Shown in pieces: positions 1 through 5,820 of a stretch of 6,385 bases of DNA. The notes below the pieces were generated by a model. It saw nothing but the letters and a program-made list of their open reading frames with translations, was not told the origin of the DNA and did no database searches. The position numbers and the translations under genes were made by a program. The DNA is from Candidatus Thioglobus sp. (GTDB taxonomy: Bacteria > Pseudomonadota > Gammaproteobacteria > PS1 > Thioglobaceae), in NCBI GenBank assembly GCA_003978185.1, contig QOAH01000132.1, positions 1 through 6,385 of the forward strand. Direction: 5' to 3'. Position 1 is the first letter of the stretch. Each line of letters begins with the position of its first letter.

Positions 1-189
1 ACAAGCGCTCGAATCAACTAAATTAAGATCTGTACCAAAGGTATTAGCTACAGCATAGGTTAGGATAGGTCGAAAACGTTTACCACCAGATAACACACTA
101 TAACGCATGGCTTTGGTCAAGCTACTTTGACTCGATAAATACTCGTCTAAGTGCTGATTAACACGCTGAGTGTAGTCTGTAAAACTCAT
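1..189 (-). CDS. ispA: Farnesyl diphosphate synthase, N-terminal part (3' end outside window)
   Basis: IspA condenses isopentenyl diphosphate with dimethylallyl and then geranyl diphosphate to make farnesyl diphosphate, precursor of undecaprenyl phosphate, quinone side chains and other isoprenoids. Only the first 63 codons are present. They begin MSFTDYTQRV and contain AMRYSVLSGGKRFRP (27-41); the GGKRFRP motif (35-41) is the conserved isopentenyl diphosphate-binding segment of trans-prenyl synthases. Both Asp-rich DDxxD motifs lie beyond the edge and cannot be checked. The ATG at 189 has only a weak AAAGA upstream and follows the xseB stop by 16 bases. The motif alone would also fit geranylgeranyl or octaprenyl diphosphate synthases, but the position directly after xseB argues for ispA. 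dxs commonly follows in this arrangement and may lie just outside. Confidence 0.9.
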   Translation of the reverse strand, partial: MSFTDYTQRVNQHLDEYLSSQSSLTKAMRYSVLSGGKRFRPILTYAVANTFGTDLNLVDSSAC

Positions 190-205
190 AAAATCGTCTT
201 TAAAG

Positions 206-424
206 TCAGTCTAACGGTTTTTGAGTTTGGTAATCATCGTCAGCGCTTAACAATGCAATTTTTTGCTCCGCTGCGCTCAGTGCTGATTGGCACTGACGTG
301 TTAGTTGTACGCCTTGTTCAAAATACTTCAACGAATCTTCCAGACTTAAGTCACCAGATTCCATGGTTTTTACAATGCTTTCTAATTCCAGTAAGCCTTT
401 ATTAAAATCAAATTTTTTTGTCAT
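206..424 (-). CDS. xseB: Exodeoxyribonuclease VII small subunit
   Basis: XseB binds the catalytic XseA in several copies to form exonuclease VII, which degrades single-stranded DNA from both ends to short oligonucleotides. The 72-residue product fits the family (E. coli 80 residues) and is predicted almost wholly helical. The conserved core is LLELESIVKTMESGDLSLED at residues 11-30, running on into YFEQGVQL (34-41), with a helical AAEQKI segment (51-56) and an acidic end. The start is the ATG at 424, well placed behind GGAG; the in-frame GTG at 442 would place the Shine-Dalgarno site inside the coding region. The gene begins one base after the dehydrogenase stop codon and ispA follows after 16 bases, the widespread xseB-ispA pairing. 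xseA is not in the window, as is usual. Confidence 0.95.
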   Translation of the reverse strand: MTKKFDFNKGLLELESIVKTMESGDLSLEDSLKYFEQGVQLTRQCQSALSAAEQKIALLSADDDYQTQKPLD

Positions 425-425
425 A

Positions 426-1259
426 TTATCTCTCTCCACCACCGCCAGCTTTATTAAGTATTTTATCCATTAACCATGCTGGTAACAACCTCATTAATAT
501 GGCAAACAATTTGGTTGGAAAAGTCACGTGATAATGAATCTTTGATTGCTTGGCGCTTAGCGCATGTTGTGCGCATTTTAATACTGCAGTTGCTGGCAGA
601 GTAAAATCTGCTAATTCATCAGATTGCAAGCGCTTAATCATTTTTTCATAATTTGATTGGTAATCACTATTTTCCATATCTACATGTTTCATAAATGCTT
701 TATAGGCATTGATTCTAAATTTAGATTCAATCGGTCCTGGCTGAATTAAGGATAACTGCACATTAGTATTTGCCAACTCTAAGCGCAATGTGTTGACCAA
801 TCCCTCTATGGCAAATTTAGAGGCGTTATAAGGCCCTCTAAAAGGCATTGCCACAAAACCCAATACAGAGCTTAAATAAATAATTCGACCTTCATTCTTT
901 GACTTCATTTTTGGCAAAACCAAATTGGTGAGTTCATGCCAACCAAATACATTGGTTTGAAATTGTTCTTCTAACGCTTGACGAGAAATATCCTCTAATG
1001 CTCCTACTTGCCCATAAGCGCCGTTATGAATCAAACCGTACAAATCATTCGTTTGTTCAAAAATTGCTTTAATTGCTATATTAATAGACTGAGATGAGGA
1101 CAAATCTAGTACAAAAGCATCAAAACCTTGTTGTTTGAGCTGATCTACATCTTTAATATCTCTAGCGGTGGCAAAAACTCGATAACCTTTATGCTTTAAA
1201 CCTTGCGCTAAACACAGGCCGATCCCACTAGAACAGCCCGTAATTAGGACTGATTTCAT
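426..1259 (-). CDS. Short-chain dehydrogenase/reductase resembling YbbO (NADP-dependent)
   Basis: This is a classical short-chain dehydrogenase with a Rossmann fold: the cofactor glycine motif TGCSSGIG (7-14), HNGA (78-81) in place of the usual NNAG, catalytic Asn103, Ser131 in YLSSVLG, and Tyr144/Lys148 in YNASK, followed by PGPI (174-177). Arg33 after the second strand (TARD) suggests NADP(H) rather than NAD(H). Overall layout, including VLITGCSSGIG at the start and LLPAWLMDKIL near the end, resembles E. coli YbbO, reported as an NADP-dependent aldehyde reductase. The real substrate here cannot be told from sequence. There is no signal peptide. The start overlaps the pcnB stop as ATGA with no clear Shine-Dalgarno site, suggesting translational coupling. 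The protein ends in a glycine-rich tail, KAGGGGER, whose codons contain the ribosome-binding site of xseB. Confidence 0.9.
   Translation of the reverse strand: MKSVLITGCSSGIGLCLAQGLKHKGYRVFATARDIKDVDQLKQQGFDAFVLDLSSSQSINIAIKAIFEQTNDLYGLIHNGAYGQVGALEDISRQALEEQFQTNVFGWHELTNLVLPKMKSKNEGRIIYLSSVLGFVAMPFRGPYNASKFAIEGLVNTLRLELANTNVQLSLIQPGPIESKFRINAYKAFMKHVDMENSDYQSNYEKMIKRLQSDELADFTLPATAVLKCAQHALSAKQSKIHYHVTFPTKLFAILMRLLPAWLMDKILNKAGGGGER
434..437 (-). promoter_or_regulatory. Ribosome-binding site of xseB inside the end of the dehydrogenase gene
   Basis: GGAG lies nine bases before the ATG at 424. It is the strongest Shine-Dalgarno sequence in the window and is written in the last codons (Gly-Glu) of the dehydrogenase. 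It supports the ATG at 424 over the GTG at 442 as the xseB start. Confidence 0.7.
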
Positions 1260-2395
1260 TGTTGTGCTTTAGTCCAGAATGTAGCCACATCCTTTAACTC
1301 AGGGTTAATGCTTTGTGAGCGGAGTAATAAGAAATCATAAGCCATTCTAAATCGTGGATTTTGTAATAGATCATCTACTTTTTTAGGGTGCATTTTTTCT
1401 AGTTTTGATTGCATTATCCAAATATCTTTAATTCTAGCGGTGAGCCACTTTGGTAGTGAAACTTGCTTAATTTGGTTGATAATTACCTCTTCAGAGGCCT
1501 GAGTCATTGCCAAATAAAATGAACGCTGTTTTTTCTTAATCATAATAAAGCGCTCATTTTGCGCTTGCCATAAAAAGACAGCAAACAAAAAAACAGGGGT
1601 AACAGGCTTGTTTTGTTTAATACGTGCAGCCGTATTTAACAATGCTTTTTTAATAAAATCATTTTTATGTGTTTGCTTAAACAAATGCTTTAATAAGCCA
1701 TATTTTTCTAATTGTTCATAAACCTCAAATCCATATTCATTATGAAATAACTTAATACATTCTTCATACAAGCGTGCCGGTGAGATGTTGCTGAGTAATG
1801 AGGCTTGATCTAAAATACAATTTTTGACTTCGTCACTAAGCTCGGCACCTAATTTTTCTCCAAAACGAACTGCTCTAATCATGCGCACAGGGTCTTCAGA
1901 AAAGCGAAGTTTGGCCTCACCAATGATATGAATCTCTCTCGCTTCAAGGTCTTTTAAACCGCCAACATAATCAATCACTTCATGCTTATGTATATCGTAA
2001 TATAGCGCATTAATGTTAAAGTCTCGACGCACCACATCATCTTCAAGATTGCCGTAGCAGTTATCACGTACGATTACACCACTCTTTGCTGTTTGTACTT
2101 GTCCTGATCGAAAAGTAGCTACTTCGATAAATTTACGCGCAGAAAACATCACGTGCACCAAGCGAAAACGTCGTCCGATTAAACGTGATCGTTTAAATAG
2201 CTTGTGTACTTGTTCAGGCTTGGCATTAGTCGCTATATCAAAATCTTTAGGCTCCAAGCCGAGTAACAAGTCTCGAACACAGCCACCCACTAAATACACC
2301 TCAAAACCAGCTTTATGAATGGTATTAACCACCTTTAGCGCGTCTTTGTCTAGGAATTTTTTATCAAATTCAATACTTTGACGAATAGGTTTCAT
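1256..2395 (-). CDS. pcnB: Poly(A) polymerase I
   Basis: PcnB adds 3' poly(A) tails to RNA, which in bacteria speeds decay by exonucleases. It belongs to the class II nucleotidyltransferases shared with CCA-adding enzymes. Seen here: VGGCVRDLLLG (36-46), the metal-binding DFD (51-53), the RRDFNINAL motif (123-131), and EDPVRMIRAVRF (167-178). LIGRRFRLVH (72-81) matches the signature that separates bacterial poly(A) polymerases from CCA-adding enzymes, so I favour pcnB over cca. At 379 residues it is shorter than the E. coli enzyme (about 465): it stops just after FRMAYDFLLLR and FWTKAQQ, equivalent to the end of the conserved core, and lacks the Arg-rich tail. The ATG at 2395 has only A and T in the 15 bases before it, hence no Shine-Dalgarno site; the next Met is at residue 83, inside the catalytic domain. 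Its TGA overlaps the next gene's ATG as ATGA. Confidence 0.95.
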   Translation of the reverse strand: MKPIRQSIEFDKKFLDKDALKVVNTIHKAGFEVYLVGGCVRDLLLGLEPKDFDIATNAKPEQVHKLFKRSRLIGRRFRLVHVMFSARKFIEVATFRSGQVQTAKSGVIVRDNCYGNLEDDVVRRDFNINALYYDIHKHEVIDYVGGLKDLEAREIHIIGEAKLRFSEDPVRMIRAVRFGEKLGAELSDEVKNCILDQASLLSNISPARLYEECIKLFHNEYGFEVYEQLEKYGLLKHLFKQTHKNDFIKKALLNTAARIKQNKPVTPVFLFAVFLWQAQNERFIMIKKKQRSFYLAMTQASEEVIINQIKQVSLPKWLTARIKDIWIMQSKLEKMHPKKVDDLLQNPRFRMAYDFLLLRSQSINPELKDVATFWTKAQQ

Positions 2396-2410
2396 AAAAT
2401 ATTTAAAAAT

Positions 2411-2806
2411 TTATAAATGCTGAAGGTTGACTACAGGCTGCTGGGTCCAGCCGGGGTGTTGATATTCGGCAATCACTTCGGTGTAAACACCGCCACGCAC
2501 ATTAAAAATCGATTTTAAACGCATAAAACGAGGGTTAGTTGCTGCCACTAAATCATCTAAAATCTGGTTAGTGACTGCCTCATGAAAAGTGCCTTCATCA
2601 CGAAATGACCAAATATACATTTTTAAAGACTTAAGCTCAACACAGGCTTTGTCAGCGATGTATTCTAAATGTAGTGTGGCAAAATCAGGCTGTCCTGTTT
2701 TTGGGCACAAGCAGGTGAACTCTGGCATATCGATTCTAATAACATAATCACGATCGGCGTTAGGGTTGTCAAAAATTTCTAACTCTTTACTGGGCTTACT
2801 TGGCAT
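2411..2806 (-). CDS. queF: QueF, NADPH-dependent 7-cyano-7-deazaguanine (preQ0) reductase, single-domain type
   Basis: QueF reduces the nitrile of preQ0 to the aminomethyl group of preQ1, using two NADPH, before the base is inserted into tRNA on the way to queuosine. At 131 residues this is the short, one-domain form typified by Bacillus subtilis YkvM, not the roughly 280-residue two-domain form of E. coli. Numbered from the ATG at 2806, the catalytic cysteine is Cys34 in [10 protein letters not shown] and the proton-donor aspartate is Asp41. The QueF signature ELKSLKMY spans 57-64, and the substrate-binding FHE gives Glu76. All are in the spacing known for the B. subtilis enzyme (Cys55, Asp62, Glu97). 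GTP cyclohydrolase I (FolE) shares the T-fold but lacks this signature. An ATG three codons upstream (2815) is a less likely start. No other queuosine genes are in the window. pcnB begins 15 bases after the TAA stop. Confidence 0.97.
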   Translation of the reverse strand: MPSKPSKELEIFDNPNADRDYVIRIDMPEFTCLCPKTGQPDFATLHLEYIADKACVELKSLKMYIWSFRDEGTFHEAVTNQILDDLVAATNPRFMRLKSIFNVRGGVYTEVIAEYQHPGWTQQPVVNLQHL

Positions 2807-2815
2807 TGGATACAT

Positions 2816-2819
2816 CCTT
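2816..2819 (-). promoter_or_regulatory. Ribosome-binding site that decides the queF start
   Basis: AAGG abuts an upstream ATG (2815-2813) with no spacing, so it cannot serve that codon. It lies nine bases before the next in-frame ATG (2806-2804), a workable distance. This favours a queF product starting [12 protein letters not shown], which is also how many single-domain QueF proteins begin. Confidence 0.6.
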
Positions 2820-2828
2820 ATATAAAAA

Positions 2829-3971
2829 CTATTTGGCTATTTTAGCAAGATAATAGGAAAATTTCCCATGTCTATAAAAATAGAAAATTAAAATAATTAA
2901 CAGCATAAGTGCGTGCACCCACCACAACCCCACAATTGGCGTTGAGTCGCCACGCTCCAGGGTAGATTTGGCAATTAATAGAGCGTTGTTATACAAAATA
3001 AAAATAACCACTCCAATCAGCACGCCTAAATTCTTACCACCTCTAGGAGAAGCCTTACCAAGTAAAACACCCAAAGCAGACAGAAGAAAAATACTAATTG
3101 GTTGTGATAAACGCCATTGCAATTCTGCTACTGCTTTCAGATCACCAGAACGGAATAAATCAATAGTATTTTTTCCTTCAGTTTTGATATTGCTGACAAC
3201 AGATCGCCCCACCTCACCATCAATAATTTGTAAGTCATACAAACCAAATTTCAAGATTTTTTTATTATTATCTCCGGGAAAGCCATGGTAACGCGTTCCA
3301 TTCTTAAGGCGTAAATAAACACTTTTAGTGGTAGGTTCAGTATATTTTTGCGCTTGTTCAGCTAATGTAATAATAGACTCAGACCCTACCAATGTATAAA
3401 TAAAGATCTCTTCCATATCTTGATCACCAGCCTCTTCTCCCGCACTGACTTTAGAAGCATAAAAAACAATATCACCGCCTTTAAACTCTTGAAACTCGCC
3501 TTGCTTAATAAATGAAAACTCTGAAGCGTTCTCAGTACGATCCATAATCATGCTTCTTTGTTGTTTAGACCAGGGCACTACGACTGTAGTTAAGAACAAA
3601 ACAAACACAAAAAGAGAAAACACAATTGGTCGTATAAAGCCCATAAAATGTTTATCACCTAACCCTAGAGAGTTCATTACAATTGCTTCAGAACTTTTAT
3701 ATAGGGCGCTAATAGACAGAATAATGGCTAAAAATAAAGACAATGATAAAATCAAGGGCACATCTCTAATCATCTTAAAGCCAATTAATGGCAATAAATC
3801 TACAACCGGAATGCCCTGCTTAAGACTTTCTTTAATAACTAAAACCAATTGATTGCCAAACACAACCAAGCCAATCACAATAAACACTGCTGCTAGTAAT
3901 ACCAATACATTACGCATCAAGTATTTAGCAAGAATTGTGTTGTTAGGCTTAAAGACCGATGAAAATTTCAT
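2829..3971 (-). CDS. lptF: LptF, lipopolysaccharide export ABC permease
   Basis: LptF pairs with LptG in the inner membrane; with the LptB ATPase they extract LPS and pass it to LptC and the periplasmic bridge. The 380-residue protein has the family layout of six membrane segments, near residues 21-45, 71-90, 115-134, 290-305, 313-334 and 345-366. Between segments 3 and 4 lies a periplasmic beta-rich domain (about 135-285), including KQGEFQEF and KNGTRYHGF. The conserved WRLSQP and SPRGGK around segment 4 favour LptF. A longest-frame start would be a TTG at 3989 with no ribosome-binding site; I prefer the ATG at 3971, preceded by a weak GAAG. The periplasmic domain holds an acidic stretch ([11 protein letters not shown]). 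lptG, usually adjacent, is absent: queF follows 22 bases after the TAG stop. LptG is the main alternative assignment, but the motifs fit LptF better. Confidence 0.9.
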   Translation of the reverse strand: MKFSSVFKPNNTILAKYLMRNVLVLLAAVFIVIGLVVFGNQLVLVIKESLKQGIPVVDLLPLIGFKMIRDVPLILSLSLFLAIILSISALYKSSEAIVMNSLGLGDKHFMGFIRPIVFSLFVFVLFLTTVVVPWSKQQRSMIMDRTENASEFSFIKQGEFQEFKGGDIVFYASKVSAGEEAGDQDMEEIFIYTLVGSESIITLAEQAQKYTEPTTKSVYLRLKNGTRYHGFPGDNNKKILKFGLYDLQIIDGEVGRSVVSNIKTEGKNTIDLFRSGDLKAVAELQWRLSQPISIFLLSALGVLLGKASPRGGKNLGVLIGVVIFILYNNALLIAKSTLERGDSTPIVGLWWVHALMLLIILIFYFYRHGKFSYYLAKIAK

Positions 3972-4004
3972 TGCTTCAGTATAAGCCAAGAAAAGAGAAT
4001 TGTG

Positions 4005-5267
4005 TTATTTCTTCTGCGACATTGATGAGAAGAACTCATCATTGGTTTTGGACAATTTTAAACGATCAATTAAGAATTCTGCCGCTTCTACTGTATCCAT
4101 AGGGTGCAAGATTTTTCTTAAAATCCACATCTTTTGCAACTCTTTTTCATCGGTGATTAACTCTTCACGACGCGTACCAGAAGCATTAATATTAATGGCT
4201 GGGAATATACGTTTTTCACTTAAGCGACGCTCAAGATGTAATTCCATATTACCGGTACCTTTAAATTCTTGATAGATAACTTCATCCATCTTCGAGCCAG
4301 TATCAACTAGTGCAGTCGCAATAATAGTAATACTACCGCCATTTTCAATATTTCTAGCTGCACCAAAAAATCTTTTTGGACGCTGTAGTGCATTTGCATC
4401 AATACCACCGGTTAACACTTTGCCCGAAGAAGGTGCAACGGTGTTGTACGCTCTTGCAAGACGAGTAATAGAGTCAAGTAAGATAACAACGTCCTTACCC
4501 TGCTCTGCGCGTCTTTTAGCTTTTTGAATCACCATTTCTGCCACTTGAACGTGGCGCTTTGCTGATTCATCAAAAGTTGAGGCAATCACTTCACCACGCA
4601 CAGTGCGAGCCATTTCCGTTACTTCCTCAGGACGCTCATCAATCAACAATACAATGAGTTCACACTCTGGATGGTTGCGAGAGATTGAGGTAGCAATATT
4701 TTGCATAATCATGGTTTTACCGGCCTTAGGCGGTGCAACTAATAAACCCCTTTGCCCTTTGCCAAAAGGAGAAACTAAATCAATAACTCGCGCTGTAATA
4801 TCTTCAGTACCGCCATTACCAATCTCAAGCTTGATTCGTTCATCTGGATGAATAGGTGTTAATGAAGAAAATGGCACTCGATTTCTAACACTCTCTGGGT
4901 TTTCACCATTAACCTCAGATACTTGAACCAATGCAAAATATTTTTCCCCTTTCTTAGGTGCGCGAATTTTTCCCGAAACCAAATCACCCGTAGACAAATT
5001 AAAGCGTTTAATTTGATTAGGGGAAATATAAATATCATCTGCCCCTGATGTATACGAATCATCGCTTGATCTTAAAAATCCATAGCCATCTTGCAATATA
5101 TCAAGTGTACCATCACCAATTACCTCTTCATTATTGGCTGCTTTAGCTTTGAGAATAATAAAAATAAGAGTTTGTTTTTTAGCGCGAGAAATATTCTCAG
5201 CACCTAAAGATTGTGCAAGTTCTAATAATTCCTCTGGGGATGATTTTTTTAGTTCTGATAGTTTCAT
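4005..5267 (-). CDS. rho: Transcription termination factor Rho
   Basis: Rho is the hexameric RNA-dependent ATPase and helicase that loads on untranslated C-rich RNA and releases RNA polymerase. The 420-residue protein is one longer than the E. coli enzyme and essentially collinear with it. In order: an N-terminal helical domain (about 1-47); a cold-shock-like RNA-binding fold with the RNP1 motif DGYGFLR (60-66); the P-loop APPKAGKT (178-185, with Lys181, Lys184 and Thr185); catalytic Glu211 in DERPEEV; Walker B VVILLD ending at Asp265; the Q-loop around [14 protein letters not shown] (280-293); the R-loop GSKMDEV with Lys326; and arginine finger Arg366. There is no long insertion in the RNA-binding domain. 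The ATG at 5267 is preceded by a weak GGA six bases upstream, and the upstream frame reaches a stop without another standard start. The stop is TAA; lptF begins about 33 bases later with no terminator-like hairpin between, so the two are probably co-transcribed. Confidence 0.99.
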   Translation of the reverse strand: MKLSELKKSSPEELLELAQSLGAENISRAKKQTLIFIILKAKAANNEEVIGDGTLDILQDGYGFLRSSDDSYTSGADDIYISPNQIKRFNLSTGDLVSGKIRAPKKGEKYFALVQVSEVNGENPESVRNRVPFSSLTPIHPDERIKLEIGNGGTEDITARVIDLVSPFGKGQRGLLVAPPKAGKTMIMQNIATSISRNHPECELIVLLIDERPEEVTEMARTVRGEVIASTFDESAKRHVQVAEMVIQKAKRRAEQGKDVVILLDSITRLARAYNTVAPSSGKVLTGGIDANALQRPKRFFGAARNIENGGSITIIATALVDTGSKMDEVIYQEFKGTGNMELHLERRLSEKRIFPAININASGTRREELITDEKELQKMWILRKILHPMDTVEAAEFLIDRLKLSKTNDEFFSSMSQKK

Positions 5268-5314
5268 GAATTGTCCAATGAATGAAAGGAAATGTCAACC
5301 AGAGCAGTCAACAT
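5264..5314 (-). CDS. Possible 16-residue rho leader peptide
   Basis: A short open frame upstream of rho encodes [16 protein letters not shown] and ends with a TGA that overlaps the rho ATG as ATGA. E. coli rho is also preceded by a short leader frame (rhoL, 33 codons), but this peptide shows no likeness to it. A translated frame ending here would couple rho translation to leader translation. Against it: no Shine-Dalgarno sequence precedes its ATG, only a GC-rich 4-bp hairpin (GCGC-TTA-GCGC, 5329-5319), and a 16-codon frame arises easily by chance. I list it as possible, not established. Confidence 0.25.
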   Translation of the reverse strand: MLTALVDISFHSLDNS

Positions 5315-5329
5315 GGTTGCGCTAAGCGC

Positions 5330-5364
5330 GATATAAGTTTTTTTTGAATTAAATGTTTACTATA
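5330..5364 (-). promoter_or_regulatory. Candidate promoter region for rho (weak)
   Basis: If rho has its own promoter in the 131-base gap, two weak possibilities are visible. One is TAAACA (5359-5354), an 18-base spacer and TATATC (5335-5330), which would start transcription near 5323 and give a leader of about 55 bases. The other is TATAGT (5364-5359), one mismatch from the -10 consensus but with a poor -35 (TTCATT, 5387-5382). A run of eight A on the minus strand (5345-5338) lies between them, as often seen in upstream promoter DNA. Neither is strong, and rho may also be read through from trxA. Confidence 0.22.
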
Positions 5365-5388
5365 AAAATGCTTCACCTTTAAATGAAG
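5364..5388 (-). terminator. Weak intrinsic-terminator-like hairpin between trxA and rho
   Basis: Just after the trxA stop, the minus-strand RNA can fold CUUCA against UGAAG (5388-5384 with 5375-5371). Two G-U pairs extend this to a 7-bp stem closing a UAAA tetraloop. After CA comes a run of five U (5368-5364). The stem has only two G-C pairs, so termination would be partial at best. It could reduce read-through from trxA into rho, or protect the 3' end of a trxA message. The structure was worked out by eye and not energy-calculated. Confidence 0.35.
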
Positions 5389-5398
5389 TGCTTGTGTT

Positions 5399-5725
5399 TT
5401 AAATACTTGCGTCAATAAAAGCGCTTAACTCTGCCTTACTTAAAGCACCCATTTTGGTGGCTTCAACTGTGCCGTCTTTAATAATCAACATTGTTGGAAT
5501 ACCACGAACACCATATTTTGGTGGTGTTTGATCATTTTCATCAACGTTAATTTTAGCAATCACAACCTTGCCATCATACTCATCAGCAATTTCGTCTAAT
5601 ACTGGCGCTAATGCCTTACAAGGACCACACCAAGGCGCCCAAAAGTCTACTAAAACTACTTGTGATGAATTAATAACATCGGCTTCAAATGAGCTATCCG
5701 TTACTATTTTAATTTTGTCGTTCAT
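5399..5725 (-). CDS. trxA: Thioredoxin 1
   Basis: TrxA is the small cytoplasmic dithiol carrier that reduces ribonucleotide reductase, methionine sulfoxide reductase, PAPS reductase and other disulfides, and is itself reduced by thioredoxin reductase. The 108-residue protein has the family's usual length. The active site WCGPC is at residues 32-36 (Cys33 and Cys36) and is followed by Lys37; the buried Asp27 and the cis-proline in GIPT (Pro77) are both present. The pattern resembles E. coli TrxA along its whole length, including DEIADEY and GALSK near the C-terminus. The ATG at 5725 is the only sensible start because an in-frame stop lies a few codons upstream and ATA is the only intervening near-start, yet it has no recognisable ribosome-binding site. 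rho follows 131 bases downstream in the same direction, the trxA-rho order seen in E. coli. Nothing is missing or broken. Confidence 0.98.
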   Translation of the reverse strand: MNDKIKIVTDSSFEADVINSSQVVLVDFWAPWCGPCKALAPVLDEIADEYDGKVVIAKINVDENDQTPPKYGVRGIPTMLIIKDGTVEATKMGALSKAELSAFIDASI

Positions 5726-5820
5726 ATGTTTGTGTAATATTTACCTGAAAGGAATAAATCACAGCAGAAAAGCTGTTGTTAGGCAAATTATATCGATTAT
5801 TTAACCTTTATGCTATTATT
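5726..5820 (-). promoter_or_regulatory. glnD-trxA spacer with a candidate trxA promoter and a small hairpin
   Basis: This 95-base AT-rich gap precedes trxA. Read on the minus strand it contains a perfect TATAAT at 5792-5787, but the hexamer 17 bases upstream (TAGCAT) is a poor match to TTGACA and there is no extended -10 TG. Transcription from it would start near 5780 and leave a leader of about 55 bases. That leader carries a 5-bp hairpin, ACAGC-TTTTCT-GCTGT (5776-5761), with no U-run after it, so it is not a good terminator for glnD. No Shine-Dalgarno sequence sits near the trxA ATG; the nearest AGG is about 18 bases away. A perfect -10 alone is weak evidence in such AT-rich DNA. Confidence 0.35.

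Noticed and set aside
151..405. Plus-strand open frames across the window (for example 151-405, 2968-3291, 3550-3852, 4000-4272, 5568-5804)
   Set aside because: Each lies antisense to a well-supported minus-strand gene, shows no recognisable motif and reads like a shadow frame.
206..442. xseB starting at the GTG at 442
   Set aside because: The strong GGAG at 437-434 would lie inside the coding region; it is correctly spaced for the ATG at 424.
3978..3983. TATACT just before the lptF ATG as a -10 element
   Set aside because: There is no acceptable -35 at 16-18 bases, and transcription would start almost at the ATG.
4859..5062. Minus-strand 67-codon frame inside rho
   Set aside because: It overlaps rho in another frame, over the RNA-binding domain, and has no independent support.
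5270..5298. Perfect -35 TTGACA with GACAAT 17 bases downstream as the rho promoter
   Set aside because: The -10 has two mismatches, and the predicted transcript start would fall at or just past the rho ATG, missing the start codon.
5761..5776. Hairpin ACAGC/GCTGT after glnD as its terminator
   Set aside because: The stem is only 5 bp and no U-run follows it.
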